Of a stretch of DNA of 64,000 nucleotides, positions 29,460 through 37,692 are shown one piece after another. Each line of letters begins with the position of its first letter. The first letter of the stretch is position 1. Below the pieces are notes generated by a model that was not told where the DNA came from, ran no database searches, and saw only the letters and a list, made by a program, of their open reading frames with translations. The stretch covers positions 62,001 to 126,000 of the forward strand of contig OZ248426.1 of the NCBI GenBank assembly GCA_965234335.1, written 5' to 3'. The translations under genes were made by a program, and so were the position numbers. Source of the stretch: Leadbetterella lacustris (GTDB lineage Bacteria; Bacteroidota; Bacteroidia; Cytophagales; Spirosomataceae).

Positions 29460-30627
29460 GTAAGCCTAAATCTATAACCATTTTGGCATATTTGTCGAGC
29501 AATTCTATTACTCGCTCACGGCTCACGGCTTTTACTATAAGCCCTAGATGATATTCTTCGTTCATTTTCCAGAAAATTTCTTTGTCGTCAAAAATATCCA
29601 TGTTGGGCCATTGGTGCGAGGAGAGCGAAATCAAGATGCCCGAGTAATTCTTTTCTATTTTTGGTAGAACGTAAGGTTTTTTCTCTGCTACTGCCGTTTC
29701 AATTTTCGCCCATTCTTTCCAAATGTTTATGCCTGATGAAGCCTCCACCATTTCGGCCAAATGAGCTCCTCCAACCCTAGAAGCAGTTTCTAAAAAGTAA
29801 TAATTGCCGTCTTCGTGGCATTTGATAACTTCGGTATGTGAAGCACTGAATTTCATACCGAAGGTCTTCATCACTTGGTGATTAATCAGCGAAAGTGCCT
29901 GTTGATCCAACGACCCAAATTCTACTGTAACCGAACGAAAAATGCCGCCGCCATGAGCCACATCGAAAGGTGTACTCAAATATTGACTACATCTTTCAAA
30001 AACCACTTCTTTGTTGATAATCAGTGAATCTATGTGATAGACGTCTCCAGGCTTAAATATTTCTATTAAAAAATTGTGGCGGCTGTCGCCCAAGCTGTGT
30101 ATCCAGTCCCAGGCTTCGTTTTTAGAATATACTTTTTTGATACCAGCGGCCGACGCTTCAGAGCGAGGTTTTACTAGCCAAGGGCCTGTTGTGTTTTCAA
30201 GAAAATGCGTGATTTCAAGATCGTTAAACAATGCACTGAATCCAGGAACTGGAATCTGATTATCTGCAGCCTGCACTCTCATTGCCAGTTTGTCTCTAAA
30301 ATACCGAGCGGTTGTTTGTCCCATTCCTGGAATTCGGAAATGCTCCCTAACCAAAGCGGCCTTTTCTACATCAAAGTCGTCGAGAGCCACCACCAAGTCT
30401 ATTTTTCGACTTCGCATCAGATGAGCTGTACCTTCAATAAGTGTTTGAAAAGTGTCCAACGTATTGTCGTTGTTTTCGAGATAAAAAAACTCATCAATAC
30501 TTTCTCTTGGCCAAGGTTTGTGTTCTATTTTTTTGTGTGTCAACAAAAAAACCGTGTTACCTTCTTCTTTGGCGGCCTTAAGAAATTCCACGCCCTTGAA
30601 ATATGTACAAATACAAAGTATAATCAT
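29422..30627 (-). CDS. ATP-grasp-domain enzyme
   Basis: 401 aa with an ATP-grasp layout: N-terminal preATP-grasp domain (MIILCICTYFKGVEFLKAA), GPWLVKPRSEASAAGIKKV as the nucleotide-binding loop, FLIEIFKPGDVYHIDSLI, then FLETASRVGGAH near the metal site. Enzymes of this type ligate a carboxylate to an amine or thiol with ATP. The product is unknown; relatives make peptides or modify amino acids. First gene of a two-gene leftward unit with the GreA-like protein. Confidence 0.8.
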   Translation of the reverse strand: MIILCICTYFKGVEFLKAAKEEGNTVFLLTHKKIEHKPWPRESIDEFFYLENNDNTLDTFQTLIEGTAHLMRSRKIDLVVALDDFDVEKAALVREHFRIPGMGQTTARYFRDKLAMRVQAADNQIPVPGFSALFNDLEITHFLENTTGPWLVKPRSEASAAGIKKVYSKNEAWDWIHSLGDSRHNFLIEIFKPGDVYHIDSLIINKEVVFERCSQYLSTPFDVAHGGGIFRSVTVEFGSLDQQALSLINHQVMKTFGMKFSASHTEVIKCHEDGNYYFLETASRVGGAHLAEMVEASSGINIWKEWAKIETAVAEKKPYVLPKIEKNYSGILISLSSHQWPNMDIFDDKEIFWKMNEEYHLGLIVKAVSRERVIELLDKYAKMVIDLGLHASAPAPDKPVH

Positions 30628-30670
30628 CTCAAAATATTTTTTCTAAAAATAAGCTATTAAGCTTAAATAC

Positions 30671-30701
30671 AAAAAAAGCCATCCAATTATTTTGGATGGC
30701 T
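30671..30701 (-). terminator. Rho-independent terminator of the DUF1573 gene
   Basis: Ten-pair perfect stem agccatccaa/ttggatggct. On the minus strand it is followed by seven T. It lies just after the DUF1573 stop and before the ATP-grasp gene. Confidence 0.85.
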
Positions 30702-30723
30702 CTCAATATCTGAAAGAAGTAAT

Positions 30724-31113
30724 TTATTTTCCTCCAGTAGCTTTCGGCGTTACGTTACCTTTGATTGTCAAAATAACAGTTCCGTTTTCTGCATTACTTA
30801 CTACAGTAATTGTTTTTGTAAATGGACCTGGACGGCCTGAAGTGTTGTAACCCACTTTAATTAAACTTTTAGCACCTGGCATGATTGGTTCTTTAGACCA
30901 TTCTGGGGTGGTGCAACCACATGAAGCCTGAGCGTTTGTGATAACCACTGGAGCACTACCGGTGTTGGTTACTTCAAATGAATAAGTTGCCAATGGGCCT
31001 TCTGAAAGTTTTCCGAAATCGTGTGTCTCTTTGTTGAACTTCAAAACACCTTGAGCGTTAGTAGCCGCTGCAAACAAAAGAACACTTACTAGAGTGAAAA
31101 ATAATTTTTTCAT
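30724..31113 (-). CDS. DUF1573 exported protein
   Basis: 129 aa. A signal peptide (KKLFFTLVSVLLFAAATNA) precedes one Ig-like domain of the DUF1573 type: NKETHDFGKLSEG, SFEVTNTGSAPVVI, ASCGCTTPEW and GYNTSGRPGPFTKTI. The CGC motif and NTSGRxGxFxK segment are typical. Abundant periplasmic or surface proteins in Bacteroidetes; function not known. Monocistronic, with its own terminator. Confidence 0.9.
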   Translation of the reverse strand: MKKLFFTLVSVLLFAAATNAQGVLKFNKETHDFGKLSEGPLATYSFEVTNTGSAPVVITNAQASCGCTTPEWSKEPIMPGAKSLIKVGYNTSGRPGPFTKTITVVSNAENGTVILTIKGNVTPKATGGK

Positions 31114-31352
31114 GTTACTGAATATTAATTGTTTAAAAATGATTCTCGCTTAATTACAATGCAAAGTAAGTACCAACATTATATATATTAAAAACTTTTA
31201 ACAATGTATTAACAATCCAATTTTCGATTCCTAAATAGTGATTTGTATTAAAATATGAATTAACTTTACATAAAGATTTGTATATTCACTCCGAATTCAA
31301 TCATTGGATTTACGAATTATTATGCTTTTTTAACCTGAATACTGAATAAATC

Positions 31353-33761
31353 ATGAGTGAATTGCTTACTGGTTTTTATACATCAAATGAGGTAATTCTA
31401 TCAAAAACAGAGGTTTTGGCAGATTACCAATTGGTTTGTGAGAGTAGAGCAGTGAGTTTAATGGGCCGAAAAGATGTATTCATGGGTCGTGCCAAGTTTG
31501 GTATTTTTGGCGACGGAAAAGAACTTGCACAAATTGCACTATCCAAAGTTTTTAGGAAAGGCGACTTCCGATCGGGATATTACCGCGACCAAACACTGGT
31601 AGCAGCCACTGGAGGTTTAACTTGGCAGCAGTTTTTTGCACAATTGTACGCTCACGCAGACATCAATCACGATATTTTTACGGCAGGTAGGTCAATGAAC
31701 GCCCACTTTGGCAACCATTGGCTAGACGACAAAGGTCACTGGCTAGACCAAACCCAAATGTACAACGGTGCCGTAGATGTTTCTTCAACGGCTGGTCAAA
31801 TGCCAAGAAGCCTAGGGCTTGCTTATGCTTCAAAATTGTTCCGCAAAAACCCATATCTAAAGAAATTCAAGACGTTTTCAAACGAAGGAAATGAGGTTTG
31901 TTTTGCTACAATTGGCGATGCATCTACTTCGCAAGGTATGTTTTTTGAAACTATAAATGCCGCTGGAGTTTTACAAATTCCGCTCGTGGTCTCTGTTTGG
32001 GATGACGGCTACGGCATATCAGTGCCTGTAGAATATCAAACCACCAAAGGAAGTATTTCGGAAGCTTTGGCCGGTTTTGAAAAAACCGATGGCAACGGCA
32101 TAGAAATCATAAAAGTAAAAGGGTGGGATTATCCAGCGTTGATAAAAGCCTACCAAAAAGCCGCAAGAATCGCTCGCGATGAGCATACGCCTGTATTGGT
32201 GCATGTGGTAGAAGTTACTCAGCCTCAGGGGCATTCGGCCTCGGGTTCGCACGAAAGATATAAATCAAAGGAAAGGCTGGCTTGGGAAATAGAATATGAT
32301 TGTAATTTGGTTTTCAGAGATTGGATTCTCAAAAACGACATCGCAAACGAAGCCGAAATAAAAGCCATTGAAAAAAAAGCCGATGACAATGCCAAAGATG
32401 CTCGAAAAATGGCTTGGGATGCTTGCAAAGAGGCCATCAGTGCCGACAATTCGCTTGTTTCGGCATTGTTGGTAGAGGCTGTAGAAAGTAGTAAGGCCGA
32501 TGCAGAAGTAGTGGAGCTGAAAAAACAGTTTGAAAGCAACACTAACCCACAGAAAAAAGACGGACTTAAAACTTTAAAATTGCTTTCAAGGATAGTTTCT
32601 GGCGAAAAAATTAGAAAGGAAATAGGTAAACTGATTGAGAATATTCAAGCCAAAAATACCCACAGATATAGCAGTCATTTATATTCTGAATTTGAAACTT
32701 CACCACTCAAAGTAAAGCCCGTAATGGCTGTTTACTCTGATAAAAGCCCAATGGTGGATGGTAGAGAGATTGTAAATAGATTTTTTGATTATGTTTTTTC
32801 GAAAAATCCACTCGTTATTGCACTGGGTGAAGATATAGGTAAAATTGGTGACGTAAACCAAGGTTTTGCTGGACTACAAGAAAAATACGGTGAATTGAGA
32901 ATTACAGACACAGGCATAAGAGAAACCACCATCATTGGCCAGGGAATTGGTGCCGCCATGCGTGGACTTAGACCAATTGTCGAGATTCAATATTTCGATT
33001 ATATTTATTATGCCTTGCCAACGCTAACTGACGATTTGGCTTCTCTTAGGTACAGAACCTTTGGCAAACAAATGGCTCCGGTGATTGTACGTACACGTGG
33101 ACACCGTTTAGAGGGTATTTGGCATTCGGGTTCGCCTATGGCCGTTATGATACACGCTTTGAGAGGAATGCATGTTTTGGTGCCAAGAAATTTCGTAAAA
33201 GCAGCAGGTTTTTATAATACATTGCTCAAAGGCGATGATCCAGCTTTGGTCATAGAAAGCTTGAATGGATATAGAATAAAAGAAAAATTGCCAGATAATT
33301 TAACAGAAATCTGTGAGCCGCTTGGTGTTCCAGAGGTTTTAAATGAAGGCAACGACATAACCATAGTGACTTATGGCTCCATGTGCCGTATAGTAGTAGA
33401 AGCCGCCGAAGATCTTCGCAAAGTGGGCATAAGTGCTGAAGTTATAGATGTACAATCGATGCTGCCATTTGACATCAACAAAATGATATTGAAGTCGGTG
33501 AAAAAGACCAATCGTGTGATTTTTGCTGATGAAGATATGCCAGGAGGAGGCACAGCCTACATGATGCAGCAAGTACTTGACGAGCACGGTGCCTACTATT
33601 TTCTCGACTCCAAACCCGTTTGCATCAGTGCACAAGCCCATCGCCCAGCCTATGGTACCGACGGCGACTATTTCTCTAAACCCAGCGTCGAGACCATTTT
33701 TGATGCCGCCTATCAAATTATGTCTGAGGTAAATCCAGCTAAGTATCCTGAGTTGTATTGA
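31353..33761 (+). CDS. Alpha-keto acid dehydrogenase E1, fused alpha and beta subunits
   Basis: 802 aa. Residues 1 to about 350 are the alpha subunit, with the thiamine-diphosphate motif GDASTSQGMFFETINAAG; about 450-802 are the beta subunit, with ALGEDIGKIGDV, RITDTGIRETTIIGQGIG, GSPMAVMIHA and the C-terminal transketolase domain. The fused form is common in Bacteroidetes and is usually named 2-oxoisovalerate dehydrogenase E1. It decarboxylates branched-chain or related 2-oxo acids and passes the acyl group to an E2 lipoyl protein; E2 and E3 are not in the window. Confidence 0.9.
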   Translation: MSELLTGFYTSNEVILSKTEVLADYQLVCESRAVSLMGRKDVFMGRAKFGIFGDGKELAQIALSKVFRKGDFRSGYYRDQTLVAATGGLTWQQFFAQLYAHADINHDIFTAGRSMNAHFGNHWLDDKGHWLDQTQMYNGAVDVSSTAGQMPRSLGLAYASKLFRKNPYLKKFKTFSNEGNEVCFATIGDASTSQGMFFETINAAGVLQIPLVVSVWDDGYGISVPVEYQTTKGSISEALAGFEKTDGNGIEIIKVKGWDYPALIKAYQKAARIARDEHTPVLVHVVEVTQPQGHSASGSHERYKSKERLAWEIEYDCNLVFRDWILKNDIANEAEIKAIEKKADDNAKDARKMAWDACKEAISADNSLVSALLVEAVESSKADAEVVELKKQFESNTNPQKKDGLKTLKLLSRIVSGEKIRKEIGKLIENIQAKNTHRYSSHLYSEFETSPLKVKPVMAVYSDKSPMVDGREIVNRFFDYVFSKNPLVIALGEDIGKIGDVNQGFAGLQEKYGELRITDTGIRETTIIGQGIGAAMRGLRPIVEIQYFDYIYYALPTLTDDLASLRYRTFGKQMAPVIVRTRGHRLEGIWHSGSPMAVMIHALRGMHVLVPRNFVKAAGFYNTLLKGDDPALVIESLNGYRIKEKLPDNLTEICEPLGVPEVLNEGNDITIVTYGSMCRIVVEAAEDLRKVGISAEVIDVQSMLPFDINKMILKSVKKTNRVIFADEDMPGGGTAYMMQQVLDEHGAYYFLDSKPVCISAQAHRPAYGTDGDYFSKPSVETIFDAAYQIMSEVNPAKYPELY

Positions 33762-33814
33762 GGGGTGTTTTGTTTCAATAAATTACTTATATTTGAATAA
33801 TTAAAATCAAGAAT

Positions 33815-33991
33815 ATGGTATCTGAGGTAATAATTGATGATAAAAAGTACGTGCTGTTGCCTAAAGATGAATAGGAGTCTTTGAAAATAAAGGCTGAATT
33901 TCATTCTGACAGAGATAGTCTTCTGAGTTTAGATGAAGCCGATTCATACAGCTTAGAATTAATAAATAAATGGGCAAACGAAAAATCATAA
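33815..33991 (+). pseudogene. Antitoxin-like gene broken by an amber stop
   Basis: From ATG 33815 the frame reads VSEVIIDDKKYVLLPKDE, then TAG at 33872-33874, then continues sensibly as ESLKIKAEF ... INKWANEKS to TAA. The second half (DEADSYSLELINKWANEK) overlaps the start of a toxin-like ORF. The layout is that of small Bacteroidetes antitoxin genes. A single base change (for example TAC to TAG) explains the break. A TATATTTG box at 33788-33795 is a possible promoter. Confidence 0.6.
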
Positions 33992-34071
33992 TTCGCTGTG
34001 AAGTAGCGGAAGAAATAGCCAAAATTTCTTTTTTTATCACGCTCTACGATGGTTGTACATCGTTGGGGTGA
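33970..34071 (+). pseudogene. Truncated toxin-like gene
   Basis: 33 aa: GKRKIIIRCEVAEEIAKISFFI, here quoted in part, which resembles the first 20 or so residues of small RelE/ParE-like toxins, then divergent sequence and a stop. It overlaps the antitoxin-like frame by 22 bases, as in intact pairs. The rest of the toxin is missing; 34072-34238 holds nothing recognisable. Confidence 0.5.
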
Positions 34072-34238
34072 ATTTCAAGTTTAACTCGAATACTGTTATA
34101 TTTACAAATCTAAATGAAAAATACTAGCTTCGATATCGGCAAGATGTCGATGAGCGGATTTTTGTTTCGACTCCTCTAAACCCCATTTTTTTCCTCCAAA
34201 AAAATAGCCTAATTTTGGTATTATTTTAAAATGCCTCG

Positions 34239-35618
34239 ATGAAAGATTATATAGCTTCAAACAAACAACGATATTTAGACGAACTCTTCGATTTTTTAAG
34301 GATTCCTTCGGTCAGTGCCGACTCAACGCACGTTCCGGATATGATTACGGCGGCCGAATGGGTAAAAGATAAATTGCTCGCAGCAGGCCTTGATAAAGCC
34401 GAAGTATGTCCAACAGATGGCCACCCGATAGTTTTTGCTGAGAAAATTATTGACCCAAGTTTACCTACTATTTTAGTCTATGGCCACTACGATGTGCAAC
34501 CCGCCGATCCCGTGGAACTTTGGAACAGCCCGCCTTTTGAGCCAACCGTAAAAATAACGCCCGTTCATCCTGAAGGTGCTATTTTTGCCAGAGGATCGTG
34601 CGATGATAAAGGCCAGATTTATATGCACGTGAAGGCCATCGAAGCCATGATTTTGCACAACGAACTCACTTGCAACGTAAAAGTGATGTTTGAGGGCGAA
34701 GAAGAAGTGGGTTCAGAAAATCTTGGAACGTTTGTAAAAAACAATAAAGAAAAACTCAAAGCCGACATTATTCTTATTTCGGATACTTCTATCATTGGCA
34801 ACGACATTCCTTCGGTAGAAACTGGCTTGAGAGGCTTAGCTTACATGGAAGTAGAAGTGGAGGCTGCTAACCGTGACTTGCACTCGGGCGTTTATGGTGG
34901 TGCAGTGGCCAATCCCATCAATGTTTTGTCGCAAATGATAGCCTCCATGCACGATGCCGACGGCAAAATCACCGTAAAAGGATTTTATAACAAAGTAGTT
35001 GAACTGAGCCAAGTAGAAAGAGACGAACTCGAAGCCGCTCCTTTTGATTTGGAAGAATACAAAAAAGACCTCAACATAGCCGAAGTAACTGGCGAAAAGG
35101 GCTACACCACGAGAGAAAGAGCGGCCATAAGACCAACTTTGGATGTCAACGGCATTTGGGGCGGCTACACGGGCGAAGGCTCAAAAACCGTTTTGCCTTC
35201 AAAGGCATTTGCCAAAATATCGATGCGATTGGTGCCTGACCAAGATTGGGAGGAAATATCCGACTTGTTTATGACACATTTCAAAGCCATAGCTCCGCCA
35301 ACTGTAAAGGTTTCTGTAAAAAAACACCACGGCGGTCAGCCTTATGTAACTCCAACGGATTCAATTGGCTACAAAGCCGCCTTTATGGCTTTGGAAGAAA
35401 GTTTTGGCAAGAAACCCGTACCAACCCGAGGTGGTGGAAGTATTCCAATCGTAGCACTTTTTGAACAAGAATTAGGTCTGAAATCGATACTTTTCGGATT
35501 TGGGTTGGATTCTGACGCCTTACATTCGCCGAATGAGCATTATGGCATTTTCAATTTCATGAAAGGCATCGAGACTATTCCGTTGTTTTATAAGTATTTC
35601 AGGGAATTGAGCAAGTAG
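34239..35618 (+). CDS. M20-family dipeptidase
   Basis: 459 aa, the usual size for M20 di/tripeptidases of the ArgE/DapE/CNDP type. Metal motifs: YGHYDVQP near 79-86, ARGSCDDKGQ, the catalytic FEGEEEVGSEN, and a C-terminal HSPNEHYG. The lid domain inserts between (NRDLHSGVYGG). No signal peptide, so it cleaves dipeptides in the cytoplasm. It stands alone. Confidence 0.88.
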   Translation: MKDYIASNKQRYLDELFDFLRIPSVSADSTHVPDMITAAEWVKDKLLAAGLDKAEVCPTDGHPIVFAEKIIDPSLPTILVYGHYDVQPADPVELWNSPPFEPTVKITPVHPEGAIFARGSCDDKGQIYMHVKAIEAMILHNELTCNVKVMFEGEEEVGSENLGTFVKNNKEKLKADIILISDTSIIGNDIPSVETGLRGLAYMEVEVEAANRDLHSGVYGGAVANPINVLSQMIASMHDADGKITVKGFYNKVVELSQVERDELEAAPFDLEEYKKDLNIAEVTGEKGYTTRERAAIRPTLDVNGIWGGYTGEGSKTVLPSKAFAKISMRLVPDQDWEEISDLFMTHFKAIAPPTVKVSVKKHHGGQPYVTPTDSIGYKAAFMALEESFGKKPVPTRGGGSIPIVALFEQELGLKSILFGFGLDSDALHSPNEHYGIFNFMKGIETIPLFYKYFRELSK

Positions 35619-35751
35619 CACTTATTTATATTTAATTATTTATAGAATTTTTATCTAGTCAAAATTCGTGTAAATCAGTGTTCAAAGGTATCAGTTAAAT
35701 CAGCGTTCCATTTTTGATTTTCAATGGACATTTAATCAGGCCAACTAGCAA

Positions 35752-36588
35752 ATGAGCGACAAATTAAACTTAGAAGGCCTATCGACAGAGGCGACCTCAA
35801 CCCACGATAATCTGGAGCAAAAATCGGTTTCGGAACTCATAAAGGGAATGAACGAAGAAGATAAGACCGTTCCTTTTGCAGTAGAGAAAGCCTTGCCGCA
35901 GATTGAGGCTTTCATTCAAAAGACCGTTGAGAAAATTCTCAAAGGAGGTCGTTTGTTTTATATTGGAGCTGGCACAAGTGGTCGTTTGGGTATATTAGAT
36001 GCCTCCGAATGTCCGCCCACCTACGGGGTTCCGCATGGATTGGTAGTGGGCTTGATTGCTGGCGGTGATCACGCCATAAAATTTGCGGTAGAAAATGCTG
36101 AGGACGATATAAATCAAGCTTGGAAAGACCTAGAAGCATTCCATATCAACGAAAAAGATACGGTTTTGGGTCTAGCTGCCTCAGGAAGAACACCTTACGT
36201 GGTGGGTGGTTTACAAAAAGCCAATGAAAATGGATTATTGACAGGTTGCATAGTTTGCAACAAAGGCAGTGAGGTAGCCGCAAATGCCCAGTTTCCAATA
36301 GAAGTTGTAGTAGGGCCAGAGTACGTAACGGGCTCCACCAGGATGAAATCAGGAACGGCTCAAAAGTTGGTTTTAAATATGATTTCTACCGCCATAATGA
36401 TAAAGCTCGGTAAAGTAAGAGGTAACAAAATGGTAGATATGCAGCTCAGCAACGAAAAACTCATTGAAAGAGGTATAGGTATGATTATCAGTGAGATAGG
36501 TGTTGATTATGCCATGGCAAGGGAACTTCTAACTACTCAAGGAAGCGTAAGAAAGGCTGTTGATTTTTACCAAAACACAAATAGATGA
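35752..36588 (+). CDS. murQ: N-acetylmuramic acid 6-phosphate etherase
   Basis: 278 aa. SIS domain with IGAGTSGRLGILDASECPP, GLAASGRTPYVVGGL, and GSTRMKSGTAQKLVLNM, all diagnostic of MurQ. It splits the lactyl ether of MurNAc 6-phosphate, giving GlcNAc 6-phosphate and D-lactate, so that cell-wall amino sugars are recycled. The stop overlaps the next start (ATGA). The usual partners (MurK/AnmK, transporter) are not adjacent. Confidence 0.93.
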   Translation: MSDKLNLEGLSTEATSTHDNLEQKSVSELIKGMNEEDKTVPFAVEKALPQIEAFIQKTVEKILKGGRLFYIGAGTSGRLGILDASECPPTYGVPHGLVVGLIAGGDHAIKFAVENAEDDINQAWKDLEAFHINEKDTVLGLAASGRTPYVVGGLQKANENGLLTGCIVCNKGSEVAANAQFPIEVVVGPEYVTGSTRMKSGTAQKLVLNMISTAIMIKLGKVRGNKMVDMQLSNEKLIERGIGMIISEIGVDYAMARELLTTQGSVRKAVDFYQNTNR

Positions 36589-37571
36589 TATGGTTTTCGC
36601 TTGAATGGTTTTCTGCTTCCGCTCTTAAGAAATTTGAGTGGGCAAATCCTTATTTTTTCTGGCTGTTCCTCCTTATTCCGATATTGTTTTTTCTGAAATG
36701 GGTATTCAAATCTCAGAAAAAGCAAACTTTGGTTTTGAGCGTTAGCAATTTGTCTATTCAAGCCTCGCTTTTTGTTTGGTTACGGTATTTTGTGCCGTTT
36801 TTTTATATTTTGGGTATTGTTTGTTTGATACTGTCCTTGGCAAGACCTCAATTGGTTAATTCTGACAAAGAGAAGTACGCAGAGGGAATTGACATAGCCT
36901 TGGCCATTGATATTTCAGACTCCATGTTGGCCAAAGACCTTCAACCCAATAGACTGGAAGCAGCCAAAAATATAGGCAAAGAATTTGTAGAGGGAAGGGT
37001 AAATGACAGGATAGCCTTGGTGGCTTTTGCGGGTGAAACGACTACTTTGAGTCCACTTACTACGGATTATGATTTGCTAAAAGAATATCTCAATAGCCTA
37101 AATACCAGTCTCATCAAAACCTCAGGCACCGCCATTGGTATGGCTCTTTCGTCGTGTATCAACAAACTCAGAGATGTGCCTAGTAAGTCTAAAATCGCCA
37201 TTATCATCAGCGATGGTGACAATACCACAGGAGCTATAGCCCCAGAAACGGCGATAGAGTTGGCTAAAACTTTTGGGATTAGGGTTTACACCATCGCCAT
37301 TGGCAAAAATTCGACTGAGGAGGTTATAGATGAAAAAACACTAAAAATGTTGGCTGAAAAAGCCGATGGACAGTTTTTTAGGGCGACTGACAACAACGCC
37401 CTTACCAAGATTTTCAGTAAAATAAATCTTCTTGAAAAAACTAAGTTTAAGGACCTAGCTATCAAAGATGTTTCTGATTATTATTATATTTATCTCAACT
37501 GGTCCATTCTCTTTTTTTTAATTTCAATGTTTTTAAAATTCACCTTTCTAGGGAATATTTTGGAAGATTAA
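36585..37571 (+). CDS. VWA-domain membrane protein (BatA/BatB-like)
   Basis: 328 aa. Two N-terminal transmembrane segments (about 21-42 and 63-85), a von Willebrand A domain with MIDAS DISDS near 105-109, TDYD and ISDGDN, and a C-terminal membrane helix (about 305-325). This is the BatA/B plan of the Bat operon, but no MoxR ATPase or DUF58 gene is adjacent. The ATGA overlap with murQ shows cotranscription. Bat proteins have been tied to envelope stress; this one's role is unknown. Confidence 0.82.
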   Translation: MIWFSLEWFSASALKKFEWANPYFFWLFLLIPILFFLKWVFKSQKKQTLVLSVSNLSIQASLFVWLRYFVPFFYILGIVCLILSLARPQLVNSDKEKYAEGIDIALAIDISDSMLAKDLQPNRLEAAKNIGKEFVEGRVNDRIALVAFAGETTTLSPLTTDYDLLKEYLNSLNTSLIKTSGTAIGMALSSCINKLRDVPSKSKIAIIISDGDNTTGAIAPETAIELAKTFGIRVYTIAIGKNSTEEVIDEKTLKMLAEKADGQFFRATDNNALTKIFSKINLLEKTKFKDLAIKDVSDYYYIYLNWSILFFLISMFLKFTFLGNILED

Positions 37572-37692
37572 GGGCAATGGTGTGAAATATTTCTTCTTTT
37601 TTGGGTAAAGCGTCAAAATAATATTACAATTCGAATAATTTACCTAAAATTGCATCCAAAAATTTTATAGGTTTGTGCTAACAACCTTAATA

